A DNA stretch of 64,000 nt from Mycobacterium sp. HUMS_12744610 (GTDB taxonomy: Bacteria; Actinomycetota; Actinomycetes; Mycobacteriales; Mycobacteriaceae). The notes below the pieces were generated by a model. The model ran no database searches, was not told where the DNA came from, and saw only the letters and a program-made list of their open reading frames with translations. The position numbers were made by a program, and so were the translations under genes. Shown piece by piece: positions 8,458 to 15,780 of this stretch (within the stretch, counting starts at the first letter, position 1; each line of letters begins with the position of its first letter). The stretch is taken from the NCBI RefSeq assembly GCF_041206865.1, contig NZ_JBGEDP010000003.1:62001-126000 (forward strand), given 5' to 3'.

Positions 8458-8802
8458 ATGAGCGACAACCTTTTTAACGCCGTTGAGGCATACCTGGCGC
8501 AGGCTCGGCAAGCAGCACTTGTCGATGAGGCCGAGGACCTGGCCGCCGGTATCCGACATCTGTCCGTCGTGACAGGAGATCTTGAATCCGACGACGACGT
8601 GCGCCGCCTCGAGCAGCTCGACGCCGCCGCACGGTGTGGACGTGACGGCGCCCGCCTCACACGTTCCCGCGGCGGAAACGACTACGTGACCTACTACATC
8701 GCAGGCCCGGCAGCCGATCAGTTCGTCGAAGACCTGGCCGAGCGGGCGAAAACCCTCAACCCAGGCTGGTGGCGCATCACCCAATCGCCCCACCCATTCT
8801 GA
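8458..8802 (+). CDS. Hypothetical acidic protein after the amidase
   Basis: 114 residues from ATG 8458, five bases after the amidase stop and so probably translated from the same mRNA. Soluble, acidic and helical at the N-terminus, with a beta-rich tail containing NDYVTYYIAG and GWWRITQ. No signal peptide or known motif. Family not recognised. Confidence 0.55.
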   Translation: MSDNLFNAVEAYLAQARQAALVDEAEDLAAGIRHLSVVTGDLESDDDVRRLEQLDAAARCGRDGARLTRSRGGNDYVTYYIAGPAADQFVEDLAERAKTLNPGWWRITQSPHPF

Positions 8803-8892
8803 TCACCTCCGCCCTGGTCGTCTACGGAGGACCGCGCTGGTGTCCGCTTAGCGTTCACGGGCCACCGGTTACCACGCTCTGGCTCACCGAGT

Positions 8893-9330
8893 GTGTACGT
8901 TGCGGAGATGCCGCAAGATCCGGGAGGCGTCATCATCCGCGTCGCGCTGCTCGCAGCGTTCGACTATGGCCACGACGCGGTGCTGGCGGCGATGAACCCC
9001 GCCGGCCTGGACACCCTGACCGCGGCCCTGCGTGAGACTCTGGACAAGCAGGTCTCACACCTGCATATCGGCGATCGCACCCACACGCTGCAGTCCCATG
9101 TCGGCACCAACGACATCTATCTCCGCGACAATCGCGACGATTATGTTCTGTGGCGTCTCGACCCGACAACCATTCAAGAGATGATCGACAAGCTCGACGG
9201 CATGAAAGGTAAGGGGTTGCGCCACAACTACGTTGACATCACCACACCCGCAGAAACACTGGTGCTGTCCGTTGACGAGTACCTCGTGCCCAACCCGGTC
9301 GTACACACCTCCCCGTTCGGCTACTTCTGA
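8893..9330 (+). CDS. Hypothetical protein with possible YbaB-like features
   Basis: About 145 residues from GTG 8893, or 140 from ATG 8908; neither has a convincing RBS. Alternating amphipathic helices and strands, with YLRDNRDDYVLWRLDP and a conserved-looking KGKGLRHNY. No transmembrane helix. It may share the short operon with 7342-8802, although 90 bases separate it from the preceding gene. Function unknown. The 264 bases after it, to 9594, contain no gene I can support. Confidence 0.5.
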   Translation: MYVAEMPQDPGGVIIRVALLAAFDYGHDAVLAAMNPAGLDTLTAALRETLDKQVSHLHIGDRTHTLQSHVGTNDIYLRDNRDDYVLWRLDPTTIQEMIDKLDGMKGKGLRHNYVDITTPAETLVLSVDEYLVPNPVVHTSPFGYF

Positions 9331-9594
9331 GCTTCGACCCTCGGGAACAAGATGTCCGCCGCACGCACGGTGCCGCGCTGCGGGTACGTGATCGCGCCGA
9401 GCGTACGTACCGCTGTAATCAGTAGCTCCGAAGGTGTGGCGGCGCCAAAACCAATCCATCGACAGATACATGGATCTTGTGATGGCGACGGCGGTTTACG
9501 TCATCGCGCATATCGCACAGCTTTCGTGTGCGAATTTCGCCGCGTCAACCTACATGAGGTTCGGCCGATTCGATGGCCGCCGTAAAATGAGGCA

Positions 9595-10161
9595 ATGGAT
9601 TTTCAGGGCCCGCCGCCACCCCATCCATGGCAGCAGCCACAGCCGCCATATCCTGCCTACGCTCCGCCGCCGCCAGGCCGACGGTGGTTCCCCATCGCCG
9701 TCATCGCCGCGATCCTCGTCGCTGGCGCACTCATCGCCGCAGCCATTGTGATCGCCGGCGGCGACAAATCCCACCCCGCTGCCGCGCCAATCACAACGGC
9801 ACAACCGGCTATGGAGCCACCCGAGGCGACCGCCACCTGTAAGGCCTGGCGTGCGGCAGACGCTGCCTTAGCCACGATTCCCGCACTGCCGGAAGGGTGG
9901 GATTGGAACACGCCCAACATCGACACCTTGAGCTCGAATGCAAAAACAGCGGTAGACAAAGTGCTCGACATCTTCGAGTCCAGGGTTGCGGCGGGCGACC
10001 CACAGCAAGTCGTCGAGGCGGCCAAGTCTTACATCGCCACTAAGCGGGCAGACATGTCCAAACTGGTCGATCACACCATCACCACAGCTGACGACGCGGC
10101 CGTTGAAGTAAGCCTTGCGACGCTGCAGCAACTCTGTGGCGGCGAGAAGGATCACGGATGA
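9595..10161 (+). CDS. Proline-rich single-pass membrane protein, paralog C
   Basis: 188 residues with the same plan as 3651-4301 and 4339-4947: Pro/Gln head (residues 1-29), RRW anchor, transmembrane helix at about 31-54, then an outer helical domain with ATCKAW near residue 81 and a final QQLCGG. TAAAAT at 9583-9588 could be a -10 box, leaving a very short leader with GAGG just before the ATG. The stop overlaps the ATG of a truncated fourth copy. Separated from the other two paralogs by about 5 kb and on the opposite strand, suggesting dispersal rather than simple tandem duplication. Confidence 0.7.
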   Translation: MDFQGPPPPHPWQQPQPPYPAYAPPPPGRRWFPIAVIAAILVAGALIAAAIVIAGGDKSHPAAAPITTAQPAMEPPEATATCKAWRAADAALATIPALPEGWDWNTPNIDTLSSNAKTAVDKVLDIFESRVAAGDPQQVVEAAKSYIATKRADMSKLVDHTITTADDAAVEVSLATLQQLCGGEKDHG

Positions 10162-10298
10162 CTCTGCCACCAGCCGGACCCCCGCCCGGCCAGCCCTGGC
10201 CCCCGCAATGGCCGCCGAACACGCCTCCACAAAAGCGGAGCCATCGAAACATCCTCCCGCGCAATGGAATTAGTCACCTGGCATTGCGGTGGCGGTGA
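10158..10298 (+). pseudogene. Truncated fourth proline-rich membrane-protein paralog
   Basis: An ATGA overlap with the preceding gene opens 46 codons that begin like the Pro-rich heads of the three paralogs (PPAGPPPGQPWPPQWPP, then a basic KRSHR anchor). The reading then breaks before any transmembrane helix and stops at TGA 10296. The outer domain is missing, and the minus-strand gene 10274-10861 begins to overlap here. Most simply this is the 5' stub of a deleted paralog. Confidence 0.55.
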
Positions 10299-10861
10299 GC
10301 AATCCTCCAACCTTTCCGCCGCCGCGAGTCAACGGGCTGTTGTACGGCCGGCTGGGCAGGCACAGCGCCGGGCGGCGGAGGGTTGTACGGCTTGCACCAC
10401 ACCGGGACCCGTTCGGCATCGGCGATGCGCGCCCAGCAGATTCGATGCTGGCCCGACCCGGCGATCAGTTCACGTTCATAGGGTAGGGCGATCTCGATTG
10501 GGCTGTACCAGTCCAGCAGTGCGAGTGCCAGATGACGATCGTCGGAGCCTAGCGCCGTGATCGCCGGCCACGCTTTGGCGCGGTCAGCGATCTGCTCAAG
10601 ACTGGCATCGTCTGGTGTAATCGCCAGCAAGGAAGCGACAGCGGGTATTACGATCTTCCAATCGCCCCGATGGTCGCTACAGCGACTGGCGCGCTGCCGA
10701 AAGGCCGGATCGGCGTACAACCGGCGATAGACATCCGGTTTCGGATCCCACCCAAAGTGTCCGTGGCGGCGAAGTGTGTTGAGCGCGAGCGGGCAGCCGG
10801 GGTTGTCGCGCATGGCGTGCGGATACGGGGCATCGTCGATGTCGAGCCAGAAGTAAGCCAT
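10274..10861 (-). CDS. Hypothetical protein with a ParB/sulfiredoxin-like GQHR motif
   Basis: 195 residues from ATG 10861, no signal peptide. Residues about 132-150 read AGSGQHRICWARIADAERV, closely matching the G-x-H/R-R pattern followed by an Ala-rich helix and a V-P-V strand seen in ParB N-terminal/sulfiredoxin-fold proteins. The rest is not recognisable as ParB and there is no HTH. The Pro/Arg-rich C-terminal tail (about 30 residues) overlaps the truncated paralog at 10158-10298 and may be an extension past a lost stop. Assignment to that fold is a motif-level inference. Confidence 0.5.
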   Translation of the reverse strand: MAYFWLDIDDAPYPHAMRDNPGCPLALNTLRRHGHFGWDPKPDVYRRLYADPAFRQRASRCSDHRGDWKIVIPAVASLLAITPDDASLEQIADRAKAWPAITALGSDDRHLALALLDWYSPIEIALPYERELIAGSGQHRICWARIADAERVPVWCKPYNPPPPGAVPAQPAVQQPVDSRRRKGWRIAHRHRNAR

Positions 10862-10938
10862 ATGCGCTACCTCGCTTCTGATCTTAGGTAGGACAATCGT
10901 CGTACCTGAACTCCGGCGATCGCCGGCACCGGAGCGGG

Positions 10939-11110
10939 TGCCCCAGATCCGATGAGAATATTGCCCCAGATTCCGTGAGAACGAACAGCGATGCGTGCTG
11001 CCGTAGTTCTCGCACTCCTATTACGACCGCCCTGCGGTTTCGTCACTGTGACGGTACTTGGTGTCCGTTCTCGCTGAACCTGGGGCAATATTCTCATCGG
11101 ATCTGGAGCA
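10939..11110. repeat. 45-bp inverted repeat pair
   Basis: Arms at 10939-10983 and 11066-11110 match at about 41 of 45 positions in inverted orientation, with an 82-base loop. The shared core is CCGATGAGAATATTGCC. The outer 25 bases of the right arm (GTGTCCGTTCTC onward, 11061-11085) recur in reverse at 11893-11918. The loop contains the palindrome CGTCAC-T-GTGACG at 11041-11053. This looks like mobile-element ends or a MITE-like unit in the mosaic region. Confidence 0.6.
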
Positions 11111-11249
11111 GGCGTGCCGGAGTCCGTGGGGCAAGGCGACATCCGCCGACGAGCGAATCAATCTTCTCGGTACCTTAGCTGTGGTGTTCCAGGAGGTTGG
11201 TTACACGGCCGATCGACTTACACGGGCGTTGCCGTCGGGGAGGCTCTAA
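11058..11249 (+). other. Possible gene fragment between inverted repeat and vapC
   Basis: A 63-codon frame whose second half (residues about 28-60, WGKATSADERINLLGTLAVV and following) has the amino-acid balance of a genuine helical protein, while the first part overlaps the repeat arm. It stops at 11247-11249, on the vapC stop. It is probably the tail of a gene whose 5' end was lost when the repeat region formed. No family recognised. The remaining bases 10862-11057 hold only the repeat. Confidence 0.25.
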
Positions 11250-11659
11250 TCGGCGGTCCCAGAAGGCACCACCCACTGGCAAGGTTGGCCGGTCACTGCG
11301 GAGATTAGGTCGAAGTCTGAGTCGTAGTGCAAGACGGTCAGTCCGTGTTCTTCGCCGGCGGCGGCGATGAGTAGGTCAGGGATCTTGCGGCCGCGCTGGC
11401 TTCGCTGAGCGAGGAGCCGTTGCACCTGAAGCGCGCGACGATGATGCGATTCGGTCGATTCGAAAGGCTCGAATGCGTCCAACGCCGCTATTAAGCGGTC
11501 CCACTCGGCCTCATTCCTCGCCGAATAGCCGACCTCGAGATCGGTGATACGGGCTCTCGCAATTTCGCCCGAAGCCGCGAGGGGTTCCACCGCTTGCCGG
11601 ACGTTGGGCTGACCGAGTCGTTTGATCACACTGGTGTCGATGAGAAACGTCAGCGCCAT
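11246..11659 (-). CDS. vapC: VapC-family PIN-domain toxin ribonuclease
   Basis: 137 residues. Cleaves RNA (usually tRNA or rRNA in mycobacterial VapCs) when freed from VapB. PIN-domain acidic residues are visible: LIDTSV near residue 8, TDLEVGYSARN around 40-48, IPDLLIAAA near 94 and HYDSDFD near 112. Length is normal. The ATG overlaps the end of vapB by 10 bases, the usual antitoxin-first coupling. On a plasmid this pair probably provides post-segregational stability. The target RNA cannot be deduced from sequence. Confidence 0.88.
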   Translation of the reverse strand: MALTFLIDTSVIKRLGQPNVRQAVEPLAASGEIARARITDLEVGYSARNEAEWDRLIAALDAFEPFESTESHHRRALQVQRLLAQRSQRGRKIPDLLIAAAGEEHGLTVLHYDSDFDLISAVTGQPCQWVVPSGTAD

Positions 11660-11844
11660 GCCTCAGCGCGATCTTCGGATGGTGCGGCGGCCAGTGCGTC
11701 TAGCGCGGCGGTCACATGCTGTAGTCGGTGCGATGTCGCGCGGCGCAGAGCCGCGTTCACCGTCTCTTTGATCGTCGACGTTCCCAGTTCTGCTCGAGCC
11801 ATCTCCAATGCCTGCTCATCAATGTCGATCAGATGCTTTCCCAC
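11650..11844 (-). CDS. vapB: VapB-family antitoxin
   Basis: 64 residues of the VapB type: an N-terminal strand with a basic residue, KHLIDIDEQALEMARAEL, then TSTIKETVNAALRRA, the conserved T-x-x-E-T-V-N-A-A-L helix. The C-terminal half is the helical arm that occupies the toxin groove. It lies directly upstream of and overlaps vapC. A palindrome (11851-11881) begins 7 bases before its start, as expected for autorepression by VapB-VapC. Confidence 0.88.
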   Translation of the reverse strand: MGKHLIDIDEQALEMARAELGTSTIKETVNAALRRATSHRLQHVTAALDALAAAPSEDRAEAWR

Positions 11845-11850
11845 AAACTC

Positions 11851-11881
11851 AGTATATACGAGAATCCTCGCGATATATACT
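11851..11881. promoter_or_regulatory. Probable vapBC operator/promoter palindrome
   Basis: AGTATATA at 11851-11858 and TATATACT at 11874-11881 form an inverted repeat, extended inward by CGAG/CTCG. It is AT-rich in otherwise GC-rich DNA and lies just upstream of vapB, so it probably overlaps the -10 region. A near copy of its right half plus flank (CGATATATATTCGCTGGT) recurs at 12280-12297. Confidence 0.55.
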
Positions 11882-11892
11882 CACTGGTATGG

Positions 11893-12279
11893 CCCCCAGA
11901 TTCGGTGAGAACGGACACTTGGGAGCTGCGGGCAGGTGTTGTCGCTGCCTGTGACTTCTCTGGCGGCTGAAGCCGCCAGCTTCTTTTCACGCTGCTTGGG
12001 CGTGTAGGGCCAGTCCAGCCGTGCTCATCGGCGATCTGCACCAACAGCTCGCCGCAGCGGGCCGCTACACGACCACCCAAGACTCGGCGGCGGTACTTCG
12101 GGCACCACACCAGATGCAAACCGAGCGAGCACACCCCACCCGGGGTGCGGCGAAACCGGCGCTCGGACATGAGAGCACCTTACGAAACGACACCGACAAA
12201 ACGAACGGTCACACGCTGGTCACCAGCCCCGATTCCCCCGACGGCTAAAGCCGCCGGTCCCCTCGGGGCGCACTGATGG
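11893..12279. mobile_element. Deleted IS200/IS605-family element
   Basis: The segment carries subterminal hairpins typical of IS200/IS605 ends: GGCGGCT-GA-AGCCGCC at 11962-11977 and CGGC-TAAA-GCCG with a flanking GTCCCCTCGGGG at about 12242-12269. Between them, in reverse, is only the first third of a Y1 transposase. The segment is bracketed by 18-base near-identical sequences at 11871-11888 and 12280-12297. Both ends seem present but the enzyme is destroyed, so the element could move only in trans. Confidence 0.6.
12011..12170 (-). pseudogene. tnpA: Truncated IS200/IS605 TnpA (Y1 transposase)
   Basis: About 53 codons from ATG 12170 match the start of Y1 transposases: SERRFRRTPGGVCSLGLHLV, WCPKYRRRVLGG, then GELLVQIADEHGW. 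Homology stops there; the reading continues into the element's end hairpin. The HUH motif and catalytic Tyr, which lie further downstream in full-length proteins of about 130-150 residues, are absent, so no active transposase can be made. Confidence 0.75.
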
Positions 12280-12297
12280 CGATATATATTCGCTGGT

Positions 12298-13020
12298 TTA
12301 GGTCACTTCAGTGAAGCGATGTCGCAGCAGCTGGGCCGTTGGTCCGGAAATGCTGTCGCCGTAGCGGCCGAGGATGGCGTCGACGTCGGCGATGAGCCCG
12401 GAGGCGAGATCGATTCGGGTGGCGGCGCCGGTGTTGTCGACGCCGACGGTGACGGTGTCGTCGAGGCGCTCTCGGCGCACCGGGTGTGTGCGTTTTAGGC
12501 GGATGCTGACTCCCCCGGATGGATGGATGGTCACTGTGCAGCATTCCCAGTAGCCGTGGATGTTGTCGATGAGTTCTTGGGGTGTGCGGTGGGGTTCGGC
12601 TAGGTCGGTGGCGACGGCGAGGTGGATGCCGGTGGAGTGGCCGAGTCGGGCGATCTGGAGCAGGTCGGGGTTGTGGCCGTTGAAGCTGGGGCCGATGGCG
12701 AGCAGTGTCCGGCGGGGTGGCTTATGCCTGGCCGTGCGCAACTTTTGGTAGCGGTCGGCGGCGATGGCGCGCAGCTGCGCGACCGTTTCTTCGTTTCCCG
12801 GTTTTGTCGTGAATGGGGGGTTGAGCCGTTGGGAGCGGTTGGTTCGGCGGCGGCCGGCGCGGCTTGTTGGGGTGTCGACGAGTTCCCAGTCCCAGCCTGC
12901 GGTGAGGACGTCTTCGCGTAGTTCGGCAAGGGTGGGCGTGGTCCAGGTGGGGACCCAGGTGTGGGGTTCGTGGTGGGCGGTGCTGACAGTCCATGAGGTG
13001 AGGTCGTCGTGAATGATCAT
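12298..13020 (-). CDS. Hypothetical protein
   Basis: 240 residues from ATG 13020. Mixed alpha/beta with an Arg-rich middle part (residues 55-100) and a DTVTVGVDNTGAATRIDLAS segment near the C-terminus that looks like a beta-hairpin followed by a helix. No signal peptide or recognised motif. It stands alone between the IS200 remnant and the parS-like palindromes. Related proteins may exist on other actinobacterial plasmids, but I cannot name a family. Confidence 0.5.
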   Translation of the reverse strand: MIIHDDLTSWTVSTAHHEPHTWVPTWTTPTLAELREDVLTAGWDWELVDTPTSRAGRRRTNRSQRLNPPFTTKPGNEETVAQLRAIAADRYQKLRTARHKPPRRTLLAIGPSFNGHNPDLLQIARLGHSTGIHLAVATDLAEPHRTPQELIDNIHGYWECCTVTIHPSGGVSIRLKRTHPVRRERLDDTVTVGVDNTGAATRIDLASGLIADVDAILGRYGDSISGPTAQLLRHRFTEVT

Positions 13021-13205
13021 CGGGCGCCAGCTTCACGGCTGGTGAGGTGGCAGTCGTGGCTATCGGCGAAGCGTGGTGGATTGACTGCGATGTGGCAGCG
13101 ACCGACGCGAGCCGGTGAATCATCAACGGCACTAATGCAGCACAGAGGTGAGTCGACCACGTGGCGGAGTATTCCACGGTGTGAGGACAACCTGGGATGG
13201 GCTTC

Positions 13206-13274
13206 GATGCACCGTGCATCGATTTTGGGCGGCGTGGCGACAAATTGTGACCCGTATGCGATGCACCGTGCATC
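13206..13274. promoter_or_regulatory. Two parS-like palindromes, GATGCACCGTGCATC
   Basis: Identical 15-base palindromes at 13206-13220 and 13260-13274, starts 54 bases apart. Variants that differ only at the two central bases occur at 57082-57096, 58878-58892 and 58924-58938, around parB and parA. The sharing strongly suggests binding sites for the plasmid's own ParB or another plasmid regulator, here about 44 kb from the par genes on this map. The 250 bases from 13021 to 13277 hold no supported gene. Confidence 0.6.
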
Positions 13275-13277
13275 AAT

Positions 13278-13592
13278 TTGAGATCCACGACATCGGTCAC
13301 AGTATTCGAGATACGCACTGGCATTGAATTTTTGACACCAAGCCGCCGACGCAAGCGTCTCGGCGAAACCTTCTCTCAACTCCTCTACGAAGATCTTGAT
13401 GGTCGTGTCCAATCCTTCGACCTGACGGCGGCGCTCGCCGCCGGGGCCATCGCCGCCACTCAACAACGAGCTGGGCAGCCGATGGAAATTCGTGATGTGC
13501 AGATCGCCGGCATCGCCGCATCCCGACGCGCAACGGTGGCCACCCGCAACACTCGCCACATCGAAGGAACGGGCGTTGATCTGTGGGACTGA
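13278..13592 (+). pseudogene. VapC toxin remnant lacking its N-terminus
   Basis: The reading TTSVTVFEIRTGIEFL, a DLDGRVQSFDLTAALAAG helix, EIRDVQIAGIAASR and ATVATRNTRHIEGTGVDL is the body and C-terminus of a VapC of the FitB-like type. The first 40 or so residues with the leading catalytic Asp (MIxLDTN in relatives) are missing; upstream in frame is the second parS-like palindrome and then a stop at 13248. No partner antitoxin is visible. Inactive by inference. Confidence 0.7.
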
Positions 13593-13606
13593 CTATGGAG
13601 CTGGCG

Positions 13607-14554
13607 TTAGCTGCTGAAGCCCAGGAACTGGATTTCGCTGATAGCGACCGTGGTGACGTCGTTAGCTGGTGATGAATCGCTGGTTTGCGCTGTGTCAGTA
13701 GCAGACTGGGGCGGATCGATGGTTTTGGTGACAATGATCAGTAGTTTGCTGAGCTTAGGTGGATTGGGGATGCCGCCGGGGATGAAGCTGTACCCGCGCT
13801 TGCCGTAGGTGTTGATGACGTCGGGCTTTCGGTTGAGCTCTTTCGGATAGTAGATGGTGAACGTCATGCCGATGCGGTGTTTGGTCCACTGGTCGACGCC
13901 GTCGGGCGTGTCGGGAATACGCGCGTCGAAGCCGGGGTCGATGCGGCACTGAGTGAGGGTTACCTCGCGGCCGAAGTCGACGAGAATATGTTGTCCGTCA
14001 CTGTTTTTGGCGCGAGTGCAGATCCAGGCGGTGTTGGTGTCGTTGTCGAAGGCGTTAGCGATCGGCGAATACTGCTGTCCGTGGTCTTTGGGGCACTGGT
14101 CGCTGGCCGTGATGCCCGTGAGGATGGTTTCTGCGGGCACTGGCGCGGATGCTGGCTGAGACGTCGGCGGGGGGCCATGTTGCGGCGTGGCTACGGCTGA
14201 TCCGGTGTTGTTGTCGGTGGCGAGCCTGCGGACGACGCCGAGCGCGGCCAAGAGAGCAATCAGGACGGCAACGGTGATCAGGGCAGTGCGGACGCGGTGG
14301 TGCGGCGGAATCCGTTTGTTGACTCGGTCGACAACCCAGCGGGCCGCACGGCCAGAGCCCCGAAAGCAACGGGAGACGACCCCTGGAGTCGCGGGCTTGT
14401 CGATCCCGGCGGCGGGTTCGTCAGGGGATATTGCGCGGCGCGCGGGCCTGGAGCTGGGCCGCGGTGCCAGGGCGGCCAGGATGGTGCGCCGGTTGTCCCA
14501 GCCGTGATTGGTCTGCGGCTGTGCGTCTTCAGTCGTGTCGGTCGTGGCGCTCAT
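13607..14554 (-). CDS. Membrane-anchored protein with discoidin-like extracellular domain
   Basis: 315 residues from ATG 14554 (a TTG at 14626 would add 24 unlikely residues). Order: a charged Pro/Arg-rich cytoplasmic region, a transmembrane helix at about 92-113 (VRTALITVAVLIALLAALGV), a Pro/Ser linker, then a beta-sandwich domain with AFDNDTNTAWIC, ILVDFGREVTLTQCRIDPG and a closing ISEIQFLG. The pattern of NDxNTAW, DFG and a final strand resembles the carbohydrate-binding discoidin fold of NADase-type glycan-binding proteins. Two Cys could pair. Likely faces the periplasm or wall; ligand unknown. Confidence 0.6.
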   Translation of the reverse strand: MSATTDTTEDAQPQTNHGWDNRRTILAALAPRPSSRPARRAISPDEPAAGIDKPATPGVVSRCFRGSGRAARWVVDRVNKRIPPHHRVRTALITVAVLIALLAALGVVRRLATDNNTGSAVATPQHGPPPTSQPASAPVPAETILTGITASDQCPKDHGQQYSPIANAFDNDTNTAWICTRAKNSDGQHILVDFGREVTLTQCRIDPGFDARIPDTPDGVDQWTKHRIGMTFTIYYPKELNRKPDVINTYGKRGYSFIPGGIPNPPKLSKLLIIVTKTIDPPQSATDTAQTSDSSPANDVTTVAISEIQFLGFSS

Positions 14555-14622
14555 TAAGGCCGCTCTCGAAGCGAGCTGGCCAACACCGTCATGGCAAGTG
14601 TGTTCCTGGTGGACAACATGTT

Positions 14623-14952
14623 TCACTGGGAGTCGAAGATACGGTTGTGGGCGATTTGTTGCTCGCTGAATTCAGGTAGCGCACGCTGGCCCGGGGTGAC
14701 AGTGTGCGCTACGGGAGGCGCTGTGGGGGCGTAGTAGTGGTAGTGATTGATCTGCGTGAGCATCGTTGGTGCGGGGCGTTGCGCTATGGGGCGGCGACGT
14801 CGGCGCCGGCGGATGATGCGGCGTATCAGGGGTGTGGTGAACCGCGCGGTGAAGGTGCCGACAAAGATCCAGGCGGCCGCGATGTCGAGGGGTGCGCCTA
14901 GGTGGATGGCGATCGCCGTGAAGACCGCGGCGATGATCAGGGTGCGAAGCAT
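14623..14952 (-). CDS. Small two-helix membrane protein with polybasic loop
   Basis: 109 residues. ATG 14952 is chosen because GGAGGT lies 6 bases upstream; a longer frame reading upstream has no RBS and an Arg-rich, shadow-like N-terminus. Two hydrophobic segments (residues 2-20 and 24-44) are followed by a run of Arg (IRRIIRRRRRRRP) and a His/Tyr/Pro-rich tail with NHYHYYAPTAPP. The downstream discoidin-like gene starts 69 bases later on the same strand. Function unknown. Confidence 0.6.
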   Translation of the reverse strand: MLRTLIIAAVFTAIAIHLGAPLDIAAAWIFVGTFTARFTTPLIRRIIRRRRRRRPIAQRPAPTMLTQINHYHYYAPTAPPVAHTVTPGQRALPEFSEQQIAHNRIFDSQ

Positions 14953-15285
14953 GGTTGACCTCCGAAGCGGGTTGCGGCATCGCGGCAGGGTGGCAGTGCG
15001 GGCCGGTGAAGACGCCCGCGTGTTCGAGGTTGCGATGCCACCTTGTTGAGGTGCATGTGGGCCATTGTGACGCAAAAGACGGACAGACAAATCCTGGCGC
15101 GACAAGAGCATCATTCCAGCTCCCAGACGACCCGAGGTGTCGGCTGCGCGCGAAGTTAATTATTCTTGCTAGCGGTCGTACGGACAGGCCAGATGCCTGG
15201 CCGCACGGGCGCCCCCGGAGGCCCCGGCCGGATCTCCTCCAGGATCAGACCGGGGCTCTCTGGCGCGCTGTTGCCGGTTCCGGCG

Positions 15286-15780
15286 ATGAAGGTGGGCCGA
15301 TTGATCCTGGTTGATGAGCCGACCACGGATGCAGGCGTGGATCGCCGGACGGCGGTGTATGCGCGGGTGTCGTCGGCTGATCAAAAAGCGGATCTGGATC
15401 GGCAGGTGGCGCGGGTAACCGCGTGGGCCACTACCCGGCAGATCCCGGTCGACAAAGTCGTGACCGAGGTCGGGTCGGCGCTGAACGGACACCGCCGTAA
15501 GTTCCTGGCACTGTTGCGCGACTCATCAGTGCAGCGGATTGTGGTGGAACACCGAGACCGATTCTGCCGGTTCGGCTCGGAGTATGTTCAGGCGGCGCTG
15601 GCCGCACAGGGTCGAGAGTTGGTGGTCGTCGACACCGCTGAGGTGGATGACGACTTGGTGCGGGATATGACAGAGATTCTGACCTCGATGTGTGCCCGGT
15701 TGTATGGCAAACGTGCCGCTCAGAACCGAGCCAGACGGGCTGTCGCGGCTGCTGCCGCGGACGATTGTGAGGCTGCGTGA
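15286..15780 (+). CDS. tnpA: IS607-family serine recombinase TnpA, lacking the N-terminal HTH
   Basis: 164 residues from ATG 15286. TAVYARVSSADQKADLDRQV contains the catalytic Ser of serine recombinases, followed by VVEHRDRFCRFG and the C-terminal helix DLVRDMTEILTSMCARLYGK typical of IS607 transposases. Relatives begin with a MerR-type HTH ending in an LPVPA segment. Here the bases coding LLPVPA are present just upstream of the ATG, but the preceding HTH is not, in any frame I read. Without it, transposon-end recognition should fail. It overlaps tnpB by TGATG. Confidence 0.75.
   Translation: MKVGRLILVDEPTTDAGVDRRTAVYARVSSADQKADLDRQVARVTAWATTRQIPVDKVVTEVGSALNGHRRKFLALLRDSSVQRIVVEHRDRFCRFGSEYVQAALAAQGRELVVVDTAEVDDDLVRDMTEILTSMCARLYGKRAAQNRARRAVAAAAADDCEAA

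Noticed and set aside
13017..13559. Minus-strand Cys-rich frame across the parS-like region
   Set aside because: It runs antisense to the vapC remnant, spans both palindromes and has no domain or RBS.
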